Made by a program: the position numbers and the translations under genes. Of a stretch of DNA of 27,058 bases, positions 1 through 6,926 are shown piece after piece (positions within the stretch are counted from its first letter, which is position 1; each line of letters begins with the position of its first letter). Source of the DNA: Parvularcula sp964484475 (GTDB taxonomy: Bacteria; Pseudomonadota; Alphaproteobacteria; Caulobacterales; Parvularculaceae); contig CAZAFU010000029.1 in assembly GCA_964484475.1 (NCBI GenBank), forward strand, positions 1 to 27,058. The letters are read 5' to 3'. The notes below the pieces were generated by a model, which saw only the letters and a program-made list of their open reading frames with translations, was not told the origin of the DNA and did no database searches.

Positions 1-502
1 TCTTCGGTGCCTTGACGAGAGTTTCATGTTCGCCTGCGACTTCGCCGATGAAGGCAATGGACTGCCCGTCCGGCGCCCAGGTGATGTCCGATGGCGCGTC
101 CTGGAAGCTGCCGAGAACGGCCTCGCGCCCCGTCCCGACATAAAGGACGCGCAGCTCGGTCTTCCCGCCCTTGCCCCGGGCGAGGAAGGCAATTCTCTCC
201 CCGTCCGGGGACCACCGGGCGGAGCGGGGACCGCCCTCCGCAAGAAGCAGGGGCTGCTGCTCGCCCGAGGCGAGATCGACGAGCCAGAGAGCGGAGGTCG
301 CGCGGTCCGTCATGATGTCGTGGCCGCGGCGCATATAGAGAAGTGTCCGGCCATCGGGAGCCACCTGCGGATCGTCGGCCCATTCAAGGGCGAAGACATC
401 CTCGGCGGTGAAGGGCCTGATCGCGTCCCCGTCCTGGCCCGAGGCCGGGGCGCACAGGGTGAGTGCCGTGCCGAGGAAGGCCGGAATGATCATGCGCTTC
501 AT
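1..502 (-). CDS. S9-family (prolyl oligopeptidase-like) peptidase, N-terminal fragment
   Basis: The minus-strand reading frame is open from an ATG at 502 to the window edge, giving 167 residues of a longer protein. It starts with a Sec-type signal peptide (MKRMIIPAFLGTALTLCAPA), so the product is exported. What follows looks like the beta-propeller that precedes the catalytic domain in S9 peptidases. It has a DPQVAPDGRTLLYMR start and then two TolB/PD40-like blades, RWSPDGERIAFLAR and TWAPDGQSIAFIGE. The start is supported by an AAGGAG Shine-Dalgarno six bases upstream. The Ser-Asp-His catalytic domain would lie outside the window, so peptidase activity is inferred from the family and not seen. 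A TolB-like propeller protein without a peptidase domain is the main alternative. It is divergent from the gene at 805. Confidence 0.78.
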   Translation of the reverse strand, partial: MKRMIIPAFLGTALTLCAPASGQDGDAIRPFTAEDVFALEWADDPQVAPDGRTLLYMRRGHDIMTDRATSALWLVDLASGEQQPLLLAEGGPRSARWSPDGERIAFLARGKGGKTELRVLYVGTGREAVLGSFQDAPSDITWAPDGQSIAFIGEVAGEHETLVKAPK

Positions 503-804
503 GCTGTTCTCCTTCACCGCTCTGGAACTGGCCGATCGTGGTGCGGCTCCCGAATCCATGCAAGTTCGCTTCGCGGCGCCCGTACCACCGGCCGTGGTCC
601 CACAGGTCTCAATACTCAGCTTCAACTTTTTGGGAATCAGATGACATAATCGCTCATCCGCCCGGTCAGACCCGCTTGTTTTCTGGTCTGTGGCACGGGT
701 GTTGCGTTGTCTCAACAACAGAAATTTTTTCTTCTTTCAGGCTTCATCCCGGGTTAGCGTTACCGTCCGGTAGCGAAGACTTCCTGAATTGCGCGAGGAA
801 ACGC
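503..804. promoter_or_regulatory. Divergent intergenic region with a weak promoter candidate
   Basis: This 302-bp gap separates two divergent genes and is visibly less GC-rich than its flanks. A possible plus-strand promoter is TTCAAC (621-626), 18 bp, then CATAAT (645-650). A GANTC site (GAATC, 634-638) lies between the two elements. A 6-bp inverted repeat CAGACC/GGTCTG (667-672 and 685-690) follows. A T-rich stretch sits near 724-740. None of these is strong alone, and no small gene is convincing here. Confidence 0.3.
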
Positions 805-1173
805 ATGCTCAAATCTCTGCTTGGCCGCCGTCCTGGTGAACGGCGCGACGCTGATGTCGAGGCGCGGGCCGAAGGATATGAGATCCTGACTGCCAATCTT
901 CCCGGGCGCGCGATCATCGCGTTCCAGAACCGCGTCGGGCAGGTGGCGGCTCTCGAGGTGACGGACGAAGGCGCGGAGATCCTGCGGGGTCTCGCGGCGG
1001 GCGCCGTGGTTTCCGAGCTTGAGGACGCGCGCAGCAGCGACCCCCTGGGCAGGTCCGTGAAGCTCACCGAAAGCCGCGGGGCGACCCGCGAGGAGGCAGA
1101 AGCCTTCATCAGCTCGCTGGAGCTTCTCGATACCGTGGAGAAGAAGGCGCTGCAGAAGGCTCTCCCGCGCTGA
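805..1173 (+). CDS. Hypothetical 122-aa protein
   Basis: I do not recognise this family. The frame is open from 538, but ATG 805 is preferred because GAGGA lies five bases upstream and the codons before it read like non-coding DNA. The protein starts MLKSLLGRRPGERR, a basic N-terminus. It then has an alternating hydrophobic core (YEILTANLPGRAIIAFQNRVGQVAALEV) and a helical, charged C-terminus ending in a KKALQKALPR tail. There is no signal peptide, membrane segment or obvious metal site. It ends 55 bp before mutM on the same strand and could be co-transcribed with it. Start and reality as a gene are moderately well supported; function is unknown. Confidence 0.6.
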   Translation: MLKSLLGRRPGERRDADVEARAEGYEILTANLPGRAIIAFQNRVGQVAALEVTDEGAEILRGLAAGAVVSELEDARSSDPLGRSVKLTESRGATREEAEAFISSLELLDTVEKKALQKALPR

Positions 1174-1228
1174 CCCGCAAGGCCCGCAGGTTCTCGACAG
1201 GGTTCATGGCGGGGCCTATCTGCCTGCC

Positions 1229-2099
1229 ATGCCCGAACTTCCCGAGGTCGAGACCGTCAGGCGCGGCCTCTCTCCCCTTCTGACCCGAGCCAGGATCACC
1301 GGCGTCGACATGCGGCGTCCCGACCTGCGTTTTCCCTTCCCCGACAGGCTCGGCGAGCGGTTGCAGGGCGCGCTCATCAGGTCCGTGGACCGGCGCGCGA
1401 AATACCTGCTGCTGCCCCTCGATACCGGCGAAACCCTGATGGCCCATCTTGGCATGACCGGACGGTTCAGGGTGGTGGGCGGAGAGAGGGCGATCGAGCC
1501 CGGCGCGTTCTACGCGCCCGACCCCCCGGCGGGCCATGACCATCTGGTGATCGATTTCGAGACCGAAGGGGGAAGTGCGCGGCGCCTCATCTATTCCGAC
1601 CCGCGCCGCTTCGGCTGTGTCACGCTCCTCGACCGCGAGGGCCGCGGCGAAGGGATTGGATTGCCGGCCATGGGCCCCGAGCCGCTTGGCCAAGGCTTCG
1701 ACGGCCCGGTGCTCAGGCGGGCGCTGGCGGGGAAGGCGACTTCCCTCAAGGCTGCGCTCCTGGATCAGAGGACAGTGGCGGGNNNNNNNNNNCAACATCT
1801 ATGTCTGCGAAGCGCTCTTCCGCGCAGGTCTCAGCCCCAGGCGGACGGCGAGGACCGTCGGTCCCGGGCGGGCCGCCCGCCTCGCGGAGGCTATCCGGAC
1901 CGTGCTGGAGGAGGCCATCGCCGCAGGCGGTTCGACCTTGCGCGACTACGTCGATGCCGAAGGTCGCAAGGGCAGTTTCCAGCAGCGTTTCGATGTCTAC
2001 GACAGGGAGGGGGAAGCCTGCCGGCGCTGCGGCGGAACCGTTGTCCGCTATGTTCAATCGGGCCGTTCGACCTTCGCCTGTGGCGGCTGCCAGCGGTAA
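1229..2099 (+). CDS. mutM: Formamidopyrimidine-DNA glycosylase (Fpg/MutM), interrupted by an assembly gap
   Basis: This bifunctional glycosylase/AP lyase removes 8-oxoguanine and other oxidised purines. The N-terminus MPELPEVETVRRGL gives the catalytic Pro (after Met removal) and Glu that define the family. The C-terminus has the four-Cys zinc finger (EACRRCGG, then FACGGCQR). Between them is the conserved LLDQRTVAG[gap]NIYVCEALFRAG helix-two-turn-helix region. Ten Ns at 1783-1792 split the gene into two frames. The family consensus AGLGNIY needs only six bases there, which would restore one frame and give about 288 residues, a normal length. I therefore read it as intact, not a pseudogene. 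It lies directly before rpsT, as in many alphaproteobacteria. Confidence 0.95.
1783..1792. other. Assembly gap (10 N) inside mutM
   Basis: Ten Ns of unknown sequence. The frame before the gap ends within the Gly codon of VAG. The frame after it resumes at the Asn of NIY and is shifted relative to the first. Filling with the conserved Leu-Gly needs six bases, so the run is a fixed-length placeholder and not a measured distance. Confidence 0.97.
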
Positions 2100-2123
2100 G
2101 CGAAAAAAGCCGCAATTAGCGCG

Positions 2124-2151
2124 TTGACTGGGGCTGCCCCAGCCGTTATCT
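2124..2151 (+). promoter_or_regulatory. Sigma70-type promoter of rpsT
   Basis: TTGACT (2124-2129), a 16-bp spacer and TTATCT (2146-2151) match the housekeeping -35 and -10 elements well. They sit about 40 bp upstream of the rpsT ATG. The spacer holds the perfect palindrome GGGGCTGCCCC (2130-2140), which could be a regulator site or chance in GC-rich DNA. Confidence 0.6.
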
Positions 2152-2189
2152 GACGCGCTCGTTTCGACTGACAAGGTTTCAAGAGAGAT

Positions 2190-2456
2190 ATGGCCAACAC
2201 CCCGTCGGCTCAGAAGATGGTTCGCAAGATCGAACGCCGCACGGCGGTCAACAAGGCGCGCCGGAGCCGTGTCCGCACCTACATCAAGAAGTTCGAAGAG
2301 GCTGTCGAGGCCGGTAATCGCGAAGATGCGCTGGTTGCCCTGCGCACCGCCGAGTCCGAGATCATGCGCGCCGTAACCAAGGGTGTGATTCACAAGAACA
2401 CCGCCTCGCGGAAAGTTTCCCGCCTGACCAAACGGGTTTCCGCACTGGCCGCGTAA
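2190..2456 (+). CDS. rpsT: 30S ribosomal protein S20
   Basis: S20 binds 16S rRNA and assists early assembly of the 30S subunit. The 88-residue product is of normal size and begins MANTPSAQKMVRKIERRTAVNK, followed by the RSRVRTYIKKFEEA helix. The conserved C-terminal block KGVIHKNTASRKVSRLTKRV is also present. It is strongly basic and helical, as expected. The ATG is preceded by an AAGAGAG Shine-Dalgarno. It has its own promoter upstream and a strong terminator downstream, so it is probably a single-gene unit despite lying between mutM and dnaA. Confidence 0.97.
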   Translation: MANTPSAQKMVRKIERRTAVNKARRSRVRTYIKKFEEAVEAGNREDALVALRTAESEIMRAVTKGVIHKNTASRKVSRLTKRVSALAA

Positions 2457-2464
2457 GCGAATTC

Positions 2465-2480
2465 GTTCCGTAAGCGGAAC
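2465..2480 (+). repeat. Small inverted repeat just after rpsT
   Basis: GTTCCG-taag-CGGAAC is a perfect 6-bp stem with a 4-base loop, starting nine bases after the rpsT stop. It precedes the main terminator and may protect the mRNA 3' end. Confidence 0.45.
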
Positions 2481-2501
2481 TTCACATCACCGATGATAAT
2501 C

Positions 2502-2530
2502 GGCCGCCCAATCGCTTGGGCGGCCTTTTT
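2502..2530 (+). terminator. Rho-independent terminator of rpsT
   Basis: GGCCGCCCAA (2502-2511), loop tcgc, TTGGGCGGCC (2516-2525), then TTTTT. This is a perfect 10-bp GC-rich stem, a tetraloop and a U-tract, the textbook form. It should separate rpsT from dnaA transcription. Confidence 0.92.
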
Positions 2531-2532
2531 GT

Positions 2533-2541
2533 TTCTGCACA
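2533..2541 (+). promoter_or_regulatory. Weak DnaA box
   Basis: TTCTGCACA differs from the TTWTNCACA consensus only at the third base. It lies just after the rpsT terminator, 25 bp from the next box. Confidence 0.35.
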
Positions 2542-2557
2542 CGGATTGTGCGCCGGA

Positions 2558-2566
2558 TGTGGAAAA
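2558..2566 (-). promoter_or_regulatory. DnaA box
   Basis: On the minus strand this reads TTTTCCACA, fitting TTWTNCACA completely. It is inverted relative to the box at 2533. Confidence 0.5.
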
Positions 2567-2764
2567 AACATGCAGTGCGTGATGACAACACACTCTTTCC
2601 CAAAGCCGTTGGAAAAAGGCGGTCTTGGCGCGCGTTCGGGTGGTTCTGGGGGTTTGTTTCAGTCCATCACTTCGTGCGTCATACGCTTGTCATTAACGAA
2701 GTTGGCCGTAGCTTGAACGCATAGGCCGGCGCGGGCAGGCGCTGATAACCCGGAGGACAGAAAC

Positions 2765-2872
2765 ATGCCTGATTTCCAAACCAACTCTGTGCAATTTAAC
2801 GGTCTGTCCACCAATTGTTCTGCGCACGGTATTGTGGAATTCCCGTCTCCGATTCCGGGCTCTTTCCTCTAG
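2765..2872 (+). CDS. Candidate 35-codon leader ORF upstream of dnaA
   Basis: An ATG at 2765 follows CGGAGGA with eight bases between GGAGG and the ATG. This is one of the best ribosome-binding sites in the window. The frame reads MPDFQTNSVQFNGLSTNC and continues to a TAG at 2870, 118 bp before the dnaA ATG. Codon third positions are only about half G/C, unlike the neighbouring genes, so it is not an ordinary conserved gene. It may be a regulatory upstream ORF in the dnaA mRNA or a chance frame. Its reality depends on the dnaA promoter lying upstream of it. Confidence 0.35.
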   Translation: MPDFQTNSVQFNGLSTNCSAHGIVEFPSPIPGSFL

Positions 2873-2922
2873 ACAGCAGCCGCTTCAAAACCTAGGAAAG
2901 AGGCGGGCGGGACGCTTCGCTC

Positions 2923-2931
2923 TTATCCACA
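2923..2931 (+). promoter_or_regulatory. Consensus DnaA box
   Basis: TTATCCACA is the perfect high-affinity DnaA box, 59 bp upstream of the dnaA start codon. Autoregulation of dnaA through such boxes is established in other bacteria, so that is the likely role here. Confidence 0.75.
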
Positions 2932-2990
2932 TCGCTAGAACATTTCGACGGCTTTCCCGGCCGAACACTTCTGCTTTGCAAGGGCCCCAG

Positions 2991-4460
2991 ATGAACGCTC
3001 AGACTACGCAATTTAGTGAGTTCAAGAACGAGCTGAAGAAACAGTTCGGTCCTGCGATTTACGAGAGCTACTTCGTCGACCTGAGCCTGGCCGAGGCGAG
3101 CGAAGAGGATGTCGTCCTCTGCGCGGCCTCCAGGTTCTCCGCTTCCCTTATTTCCCAGCGTTTCGGGTCTCGCATGCATCGTATGTGGTCGGAGCGGTTC
3201 CAGCCGGTCCGGCGCTTCCGTGTCATGGGCGCACAGGACGTCTCGGGCGGCCAGGTCCCGGTGAGAGCCCCCCTCGGGGAGGCCATGCTGGCCGCGGGCG
3301 GCGGTTCCCGGACAGGTTTCAGCGCCGCCGCGCCCCGGCCCGGTCTCCCGGCCCCGCAGGCTGCCCCACGGGCGAAAAGCCAGGACATCGCCTTCGACAG
3401 CGAGGACAAGGGAACCTTCGCGCAGGGGATGACCCTGGAACGTTTCTGTACGAACGAAACGAACCACCTCGCCCGGCGTGCGGTCATCAAGGTCCTCGAG
3501 ACCGCCTCCGCACCCGTGACGACGATCTATGGTGCGTCGGGCCGCGGCAAGACACACCTTCTGAACGCCGTCGGGCATGAATGGCTGAGCCGGAACCCGG
3601 GCGACAATGTCCTCTACCTCACCTACGACGCATTGATGACGGACGTCTCAGAGGCGTTCATCTCGAAGAGCGTGAAGGAACTGCGCGCATTCCTCCGCAA
3701 CACGGATGTTCTCCTCATCGACGATATCCAGCTCCTGCGCGGGCGCAAGCGGACACAGGAAGAGCTTGACTGCCTGATCGACAAGCTGCGCGGCGCGGGC
3801 AAGCGGGTGATCGTCGCCGCGTCCATGCCGCCCAACCAGCTTGCCGAGACCGGCATCTCGGCGCGGCTCGCAAGCCGTCTCGCCGGCGGCCTGAGCGTGC
3901 CGGTGCAGAAGCCCGACCTCGATCTGCGCATGAAGATCGCGACCCAGTTCGCCCATGAGGCCGCGAAGGTCTCGGGCATCGGGATCGCCCAGCGGCACCT
4001 CGAATTCATCGCCCGTCGCTGCGAGGATTCGATCCGCGAACTCGAAGGGGCCCTCAGCCTCGTGCAGGTCGTCACCGAAGCCGAGGCCGATGTGGGCCAG
4101 ATGCTCACCGACGACCGGCTGAAGCGGGTGCTCGCCGAGCAGATCAACCGCAAGAAGCCCACCCTCACCCCCGAGGCGATCCTCGATTACACCACCGAGG
4201 TGTTCGAGATCTCCAAGGACGACATCACCGGCCGCTCGCGCAAACAGCCGATCGTGCGTGCCCGCCACGCCTTCTGCCTCGCGGCGCGAAAGCTTTCGAA
4301 ATCGCCGCTCACGGTGATCGGTTCGATGATCGGGCGGGACCACACCACCATCATGCATTCGGTCAAGGCCGCGGAGATCCTGGCGGAGACCGATGCGCTC
4401 TTCGGCACCCGCATCACGCAGATTTTCGACGAGTTCGAGCAGGCTGGGGACAAGCTTTAA
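2991..4460 (+). CDS. dnaA: Chromosomal replication initiator DnaA
   Basis: DnaA binds DnaA boxes at the origin, unwinds DNA and loads the helicase. The 489-residue product has the four usual domains. Domain I (FKNELKKQFGPAIYESYF, about residues 8-25 onward) mediates oligomerisation, and domain II is a variable Ala/Pro-rich linker. The AAA+ domain has Walker A GASGRGKTHLL from residue 181 and Walker B LLIDDIQ with Asp244-Asp245. Domain IV carries the DNA-binding signature GRDHTTIMHSV at 448-458. The frame is open from 2832, but ATG 2991 is chosen because domain I begins immediately after it and an AAGGG lies upstream. The perfect DnaA box in the leader suggests autoregulation. Length and motifs look normal. 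Confidence 0.98.
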   Translation: MNAQTTQFSEFKNELKKQFGPAIYESYFVDLSLAEASEEDVVLCAASRFSASLISQRFGSRMHRMWSERFQPVRRFRVMGAQDVSGGQVPVRAPLGEAMLAAGGGSRTGFSAAAPRPGLPAPQAAPRAKSQDIAFDSEDKGTFAQGMTLERFCTNETNHLARRAVIKVLETASAPVTTIYGASGRGKTHLLNAVGHEWLSRNPGDNVLYLTYDALMTDVSEAFISKSVKELRAFLRNTDVLLIDDIQLLRGRKRTQEELDCLIDKLRGAGKRVIVAASMPPNQLAETGISARLASRLAGGLSVPVQKPDLDLRMKIATQFAHEAAKVSGIGIAQRHLEFIARRCEDSIRELEGALSLVQVVTEAEADVGQMLTDDRLKRVLAEQINRKKPTLTPEAILDYTTEVFEISKDDITGRSRKQPIVRARHAFCLAARKLSKSPLTVIGSMIGRDHTTIMHSVKAAEILAETDALFGTRITQIFDEFEQAGDKL

Positions 4461-4476
4461 CGGCAGGTCCTCTAGC

Positions 4477-4490
4477 GCTCGCGCGCGAGC
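4477..4490. repeat. 14-bp perfect palindrome in the dnaA-dnaN gap
   Basis: GCTCGCGCGCGAGC is self-complementary and starts 16 bp after the dnaA stop. There is no U-tract after it, so it is not a standard terminator. Confidence 0.5.
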
Positions 4491-4509
4491 TATGCTGATC
4501 TCTCCGCCC

Positions 4510-4534
4510 CCGACTGAGTCGGTGCCCGGCACCG
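4510..4534 (+). repeat. Two overlapping hairpins in the dnaN leader
   Basis: CCGAC-tga-GTCGG (4510-4522) and CGGTGCC-c-GGCACCG (4520-4534) share the bases CGG at 4520-4522, so only one can fold fully at a time. They sit 23 bp before the dnaN GTG, close to its ribosome-binding site. GAGTC at 4516-4520 is a GANTC site in the first hairpin. Confidence 0.45.
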
Positions 4535-4556
4535 GCGTGAGAAGGAGAGTGGGTCA

Positions 4557-5672
4557 GTGAAGGTCATCATCGAACGCGGAACGCTGCTCAAGGCGCTCTC
4601 GCACGTCCAGTCGGTCGTCGAGCGCCGGAACACCATCCCGATCCTGTCGAACGTCCTTCTTCGGGCGGAGGGCGGGACGCTCTCCCTCACCGCGACGGAC
4701 CTCGATATCGAAATCGTCGAGCACGTCCCCGCCGACGTGGAGCAGGGCGGCGCCGCGACGGCCGCCGCGGTCACCCTTTTCGACATCACCAAGAAGCTGC
4801 CGGACGGCACCCAGGTCGAGCTCGAACGGACCTCGAACGGCCGACTGAGGCTCTCGGCCGGTTCGTCGAACTTCTCTCTCGCCGTCCTTCCCGAAGACGA
4901 TTTCCCCGCCTTGCCCCAGGCCGGGGAGGGGCAGGAATTTACCATGCCCGCAGATGAGCTGAAGCGCCTGATCGACAAGGCCCGCTTCGCGATGAGCCAG
5001 GAAGAGACGCGGTACTACCTCAACGGCATCTACATGCATGCGAGCGAAGAGGCCGGCGAGCCGCTCCTGCGCGTGGTGTCCACGGACGGTCACAGGCTCG
5101 CAAGGCTCGACGCCGCCCTGCCGGACGGAGCGCAGGGCCTCGAAGGGGTCATCATCCCGCGCAAGGCCGTTCTCGAACTGAGGCGGCTTCTCGATGACGC
5201 TGAAGACGACGTCCGCGTTCTCTCGGCCCCCGGCCGGATGCGGTTCAGTTTCGACGACATCGCCCTGACAACCAAGCTGATCGACGGGACCTTCCCCGAC
5301 TACGCGCGGGTCATTCCGCAGGGGAACGACAAGATCATGCGGGTAAGTCCCGCAGCCTTCGCGAAGTCCGTGGACAGGGTCTCGACCGTCTCCGCCGACA
5401 AGACCCGTTCGGTCAAGCTCGCGCTGGAGACGGACAGGCTGCGCCTCGACGTGAACAGCCCCGAGACCGGGACGGCGACGGAAGATCTCGAGGTGGATTA
5501 CCGTGGAGAGGGGATCGAGATCGGCTTCAACGCGCGCTATCTGCTCGACATCACGGCGCAGCTTGACGGTGATACGGCGGTCTTCGCCTTCGCCGACACG
5601 GCCTCGCCGACCGTCATCACCGAAGAAAACGACAAACAGGCCCTCTACGTCCTGATGCCGCTGCGCGTCTGA
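4557..5672 (+). CDS. dnaN: DNA polymerase III subunit beta (sliding clamp)
   Basis: DnaN forms the ring that tethers DNA polymerase III to DNA and recruits repair proteins. The 371-residue product starts MKVIIERGTLLKALSHVQSVVERRNTIPILSNVLL, the typical first clamp domain. It contains FAMSQEETRYYLNGIYMH and DGHRLA in the middle domain, and ends with the conserved hydrophobic-cleft region YVLMPLRV. The start is GTG 4557, with AAGGAG nine bases upstream; no ATG fits better. It follows dnaA by 96 bp and precedes recF by 8 bp, so dnaN and recF are almost certainly one transcript. Confidence 0.98.
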   Translation: MKVIIERGTLLKALSHVQSVVERRNTIPILSNVLLRAEGGTLSLTATDLDIEIVEHVPADVEQGGAATAAAVTLFDITKKLPDGTQVELERTSNGRLRLSAGSSNFSLAVLPEDDFPALPQAGEGQEFTMPADELKRLIDKARFAMSQEETRYYLNGIYMHASEEAGEPLLRVVSTDGHRLARLDAALPDGAQGLEGVIIPRKAVLELRRLLDDAEDDVRVLSAPGRMRFSFDDIALTTKLIDGTFPDYARVIPQGNDKIMRVSPAAFAKSVDRVSTVSADKTRSVKLALETDRLRLDVNSPETGTATEDLEVDYRGEGIEIGFNARYLLDITAQLDGDTAVFAFADTASPTVITEENDKQALYVLMPLRV

Positions 5673-5680
5673 TCCATCCC

Positions 5681-6817
5681 GTGCGGAGGATCACCGCTCT
5701 CACTCTCAGGGATATCCGCTCCTACAAGGCGTTCGAGACCACGCTGTCAGGCCGCTCGGTGGTCATCACCGGCCCGAACGGTGCGGGCAAGACCAACCTG
5801 CTCGAAGCCCTGACCCTGTTCGGGGCCGGTCGGGGTCTGCGCGGGGCGAAGCTCGGCGATATCGTCCGTCAGGGGGCGGAGGACCAGGCAGGGGCCGCGG
5901 TGACCCTCACCGGTCCCGATGCGCCCTCCGAGGACACGACACGTCTCGTCGTGACCATCCCGCCGCCCCGCCACGACCGGCGCGAGGTGAGGATCGATGG
6001 TGAGCCGACGCGCTCCGCCCGGGCGCTTTCCGATCACCTTCGCTTCCTGTGGCTCACGCCTGCGATGGACAGGCTCTTCGTGGACGCCCCGGCGGAACGC
6101 CGGCGCTTTCTCGACCGGATCACCGCCGCGGGGGACAGGATGCATGCGGCGCAGTCGGCCCGCTACGAAAAGGCGATGCGCCAGCGCATGGCGCTTCTCG
6201 AACAAGGTGGCGACAGGCGCATCCTCGAGGGCTTCGAGGCGGAGATGGCGAAAGCGGGCGTCGCCATGACCCTCGCCCGAAAGGGCGCCGCCGCAAGCCT
6301 TGCCGAAGGGTATGGCGCGCTTCGCGAGGAAGCCTTCCCCCGGGCGAGCCTCGTCATCGAGGGTGATCTCGAACTCCTCCTCGGACAGTATGGCGAGGCG
6401 GAGGCCGAAGCGAGGTTCCGCGAGCGCCTGGCCCGCAACCGGGAGACGGACCTGAGGGCAAGACGGACCGTTGCGGGCCCCCACCGCTCGGATCTCCTGG
6501 TTACTCATATCGACAAGCAGATGCCTGCGAGGCTCTGTTCCACGGGAGAGCAGAAGGCTCTCCTGATCGGCCTCGTCCTCGCGCGGGCGGTGACGGCGGC
6601 GGGACCGGGCGAGGGGGCGCTGGTCCTGCTTCTCGACGAGATCGTCGCCCATCTGGACGAGACCCGGAGAGAGGCGCTCGCGAACATCCTGGGCGGGCTC
6701 GGCCTGCAGTCCTTCCTGACCGGAACGGACCCGGAACCCTTCGCGCCTTTCCTCTCCCGCATGGACCACCTCGAACCCCACCGCGGGGGCGTGGCCGGGA
6801 CGCCGCAAACCCGCTGA
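5681..6817 (+). CDS. recF: DNA replication and repair protein RecF
   Basis: RecF is an SMC/ABC-type ATPase that acts with RecO and RecR to load RecA at single-strand gaps. The 378-residue product begins MRRITALTLRDIRSYKAFE and has Walker A GPNGAGKTN at residues 31-39. The ABC signature is CSTGEQKALLIGL. Walker B is LLLDEIVAHLD, with Asp319-Glu320. The start is GTG, only 8 bp after dnaN and without a clear Shine-Dalgarno, so translation is probably coupled to dnaN termination. Length is normal for the family. Confidence 0.97.
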   Translation: MRRITALTLRDIRSYKAFETTLSGRSVVITGPNGAGKTNLLEALTLFGAGRGLRGAKLGDIVRQGAEDQAGAAVTLTGPDAPSEDTTRLVVTIPPPRHDRREVRIDGEPTRSARALSDHLRFLWLTPAMDRLFVDAPAERRRFLDRITAAGDRMHAAQSARYEKAMRQRMALLEQGGDRRILEGFEAEMAKAGVAMTLARKGAAASLAEGYGALREEAFPRASLVIEGDLELLLGQYGEAEAEARFRERLARNRETDLRARRTVAGPHRSDLLVTHIDKQMPARLCSTGEQKALLIGLVLARAVTAAGPGEGALVLLLDEIVAHLDETRREALANILGGLGLQSFLTGTDPEPFAPFLSRMDHLEPHRGGVAGTPQTR

Positions 6818-6893
6818 ATTCCTAGGCTTTGCGGTTATCGGGCGGGGCGTTTCGCCCTTGGGTTCGGAGGCGAAAGCGCCTATATCCCTAAAG

Positions 6894-6898
6894 GAATC
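6894..6898. promoter_or_regulatory. GANTC site upstream of gyrB
   Basis: GAATC lies 28 bp before the gyrB start in the short recF-gyrB gap. CcrM methylates such sites in alphaproteobacteria and GcrA-dependent promoters often carry them. A single site could be chance. Confidence 0.3.
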
Positions 6899-6926
6899 AA
6901 GAACAATTATCGAAGGCGGCCCCGCC

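Larger units (their letters stand above)
2531..2990 (+). promoter_or_regulatory. dnaA upstream and leader region
   Basis: This 460-bp stretch between the rpsT terminator and the dnaA ATG is less GC-rich than the flanking genes. It contains a perfect DnaA box and two weaker ones (listed separately) and a small ORF with a strong ribosome-binding site. A weak promoter candidate is TTGTCA (2687-2692), 16 bp, TAGCTT (2709-2714). No clear AT-rich unwinding element or dense box array is visible, so I treat it as the dnaA control region and not as a proven origin. Confidence 0.6.

Noticed and set aside
1229..2119. mutM as a frameshifted pseudogene
   Set aside because: The frame change coincides exactly with the N run, and the family motif is restored with six bases.
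2531..2990. Calling this interval oriC
   Set aside because: Only one perfect and two other DnaA boxes are seen, without an evident unwinding element. In related bacteria the origin can lie elsewhere, so dnaA control region is the safer call.
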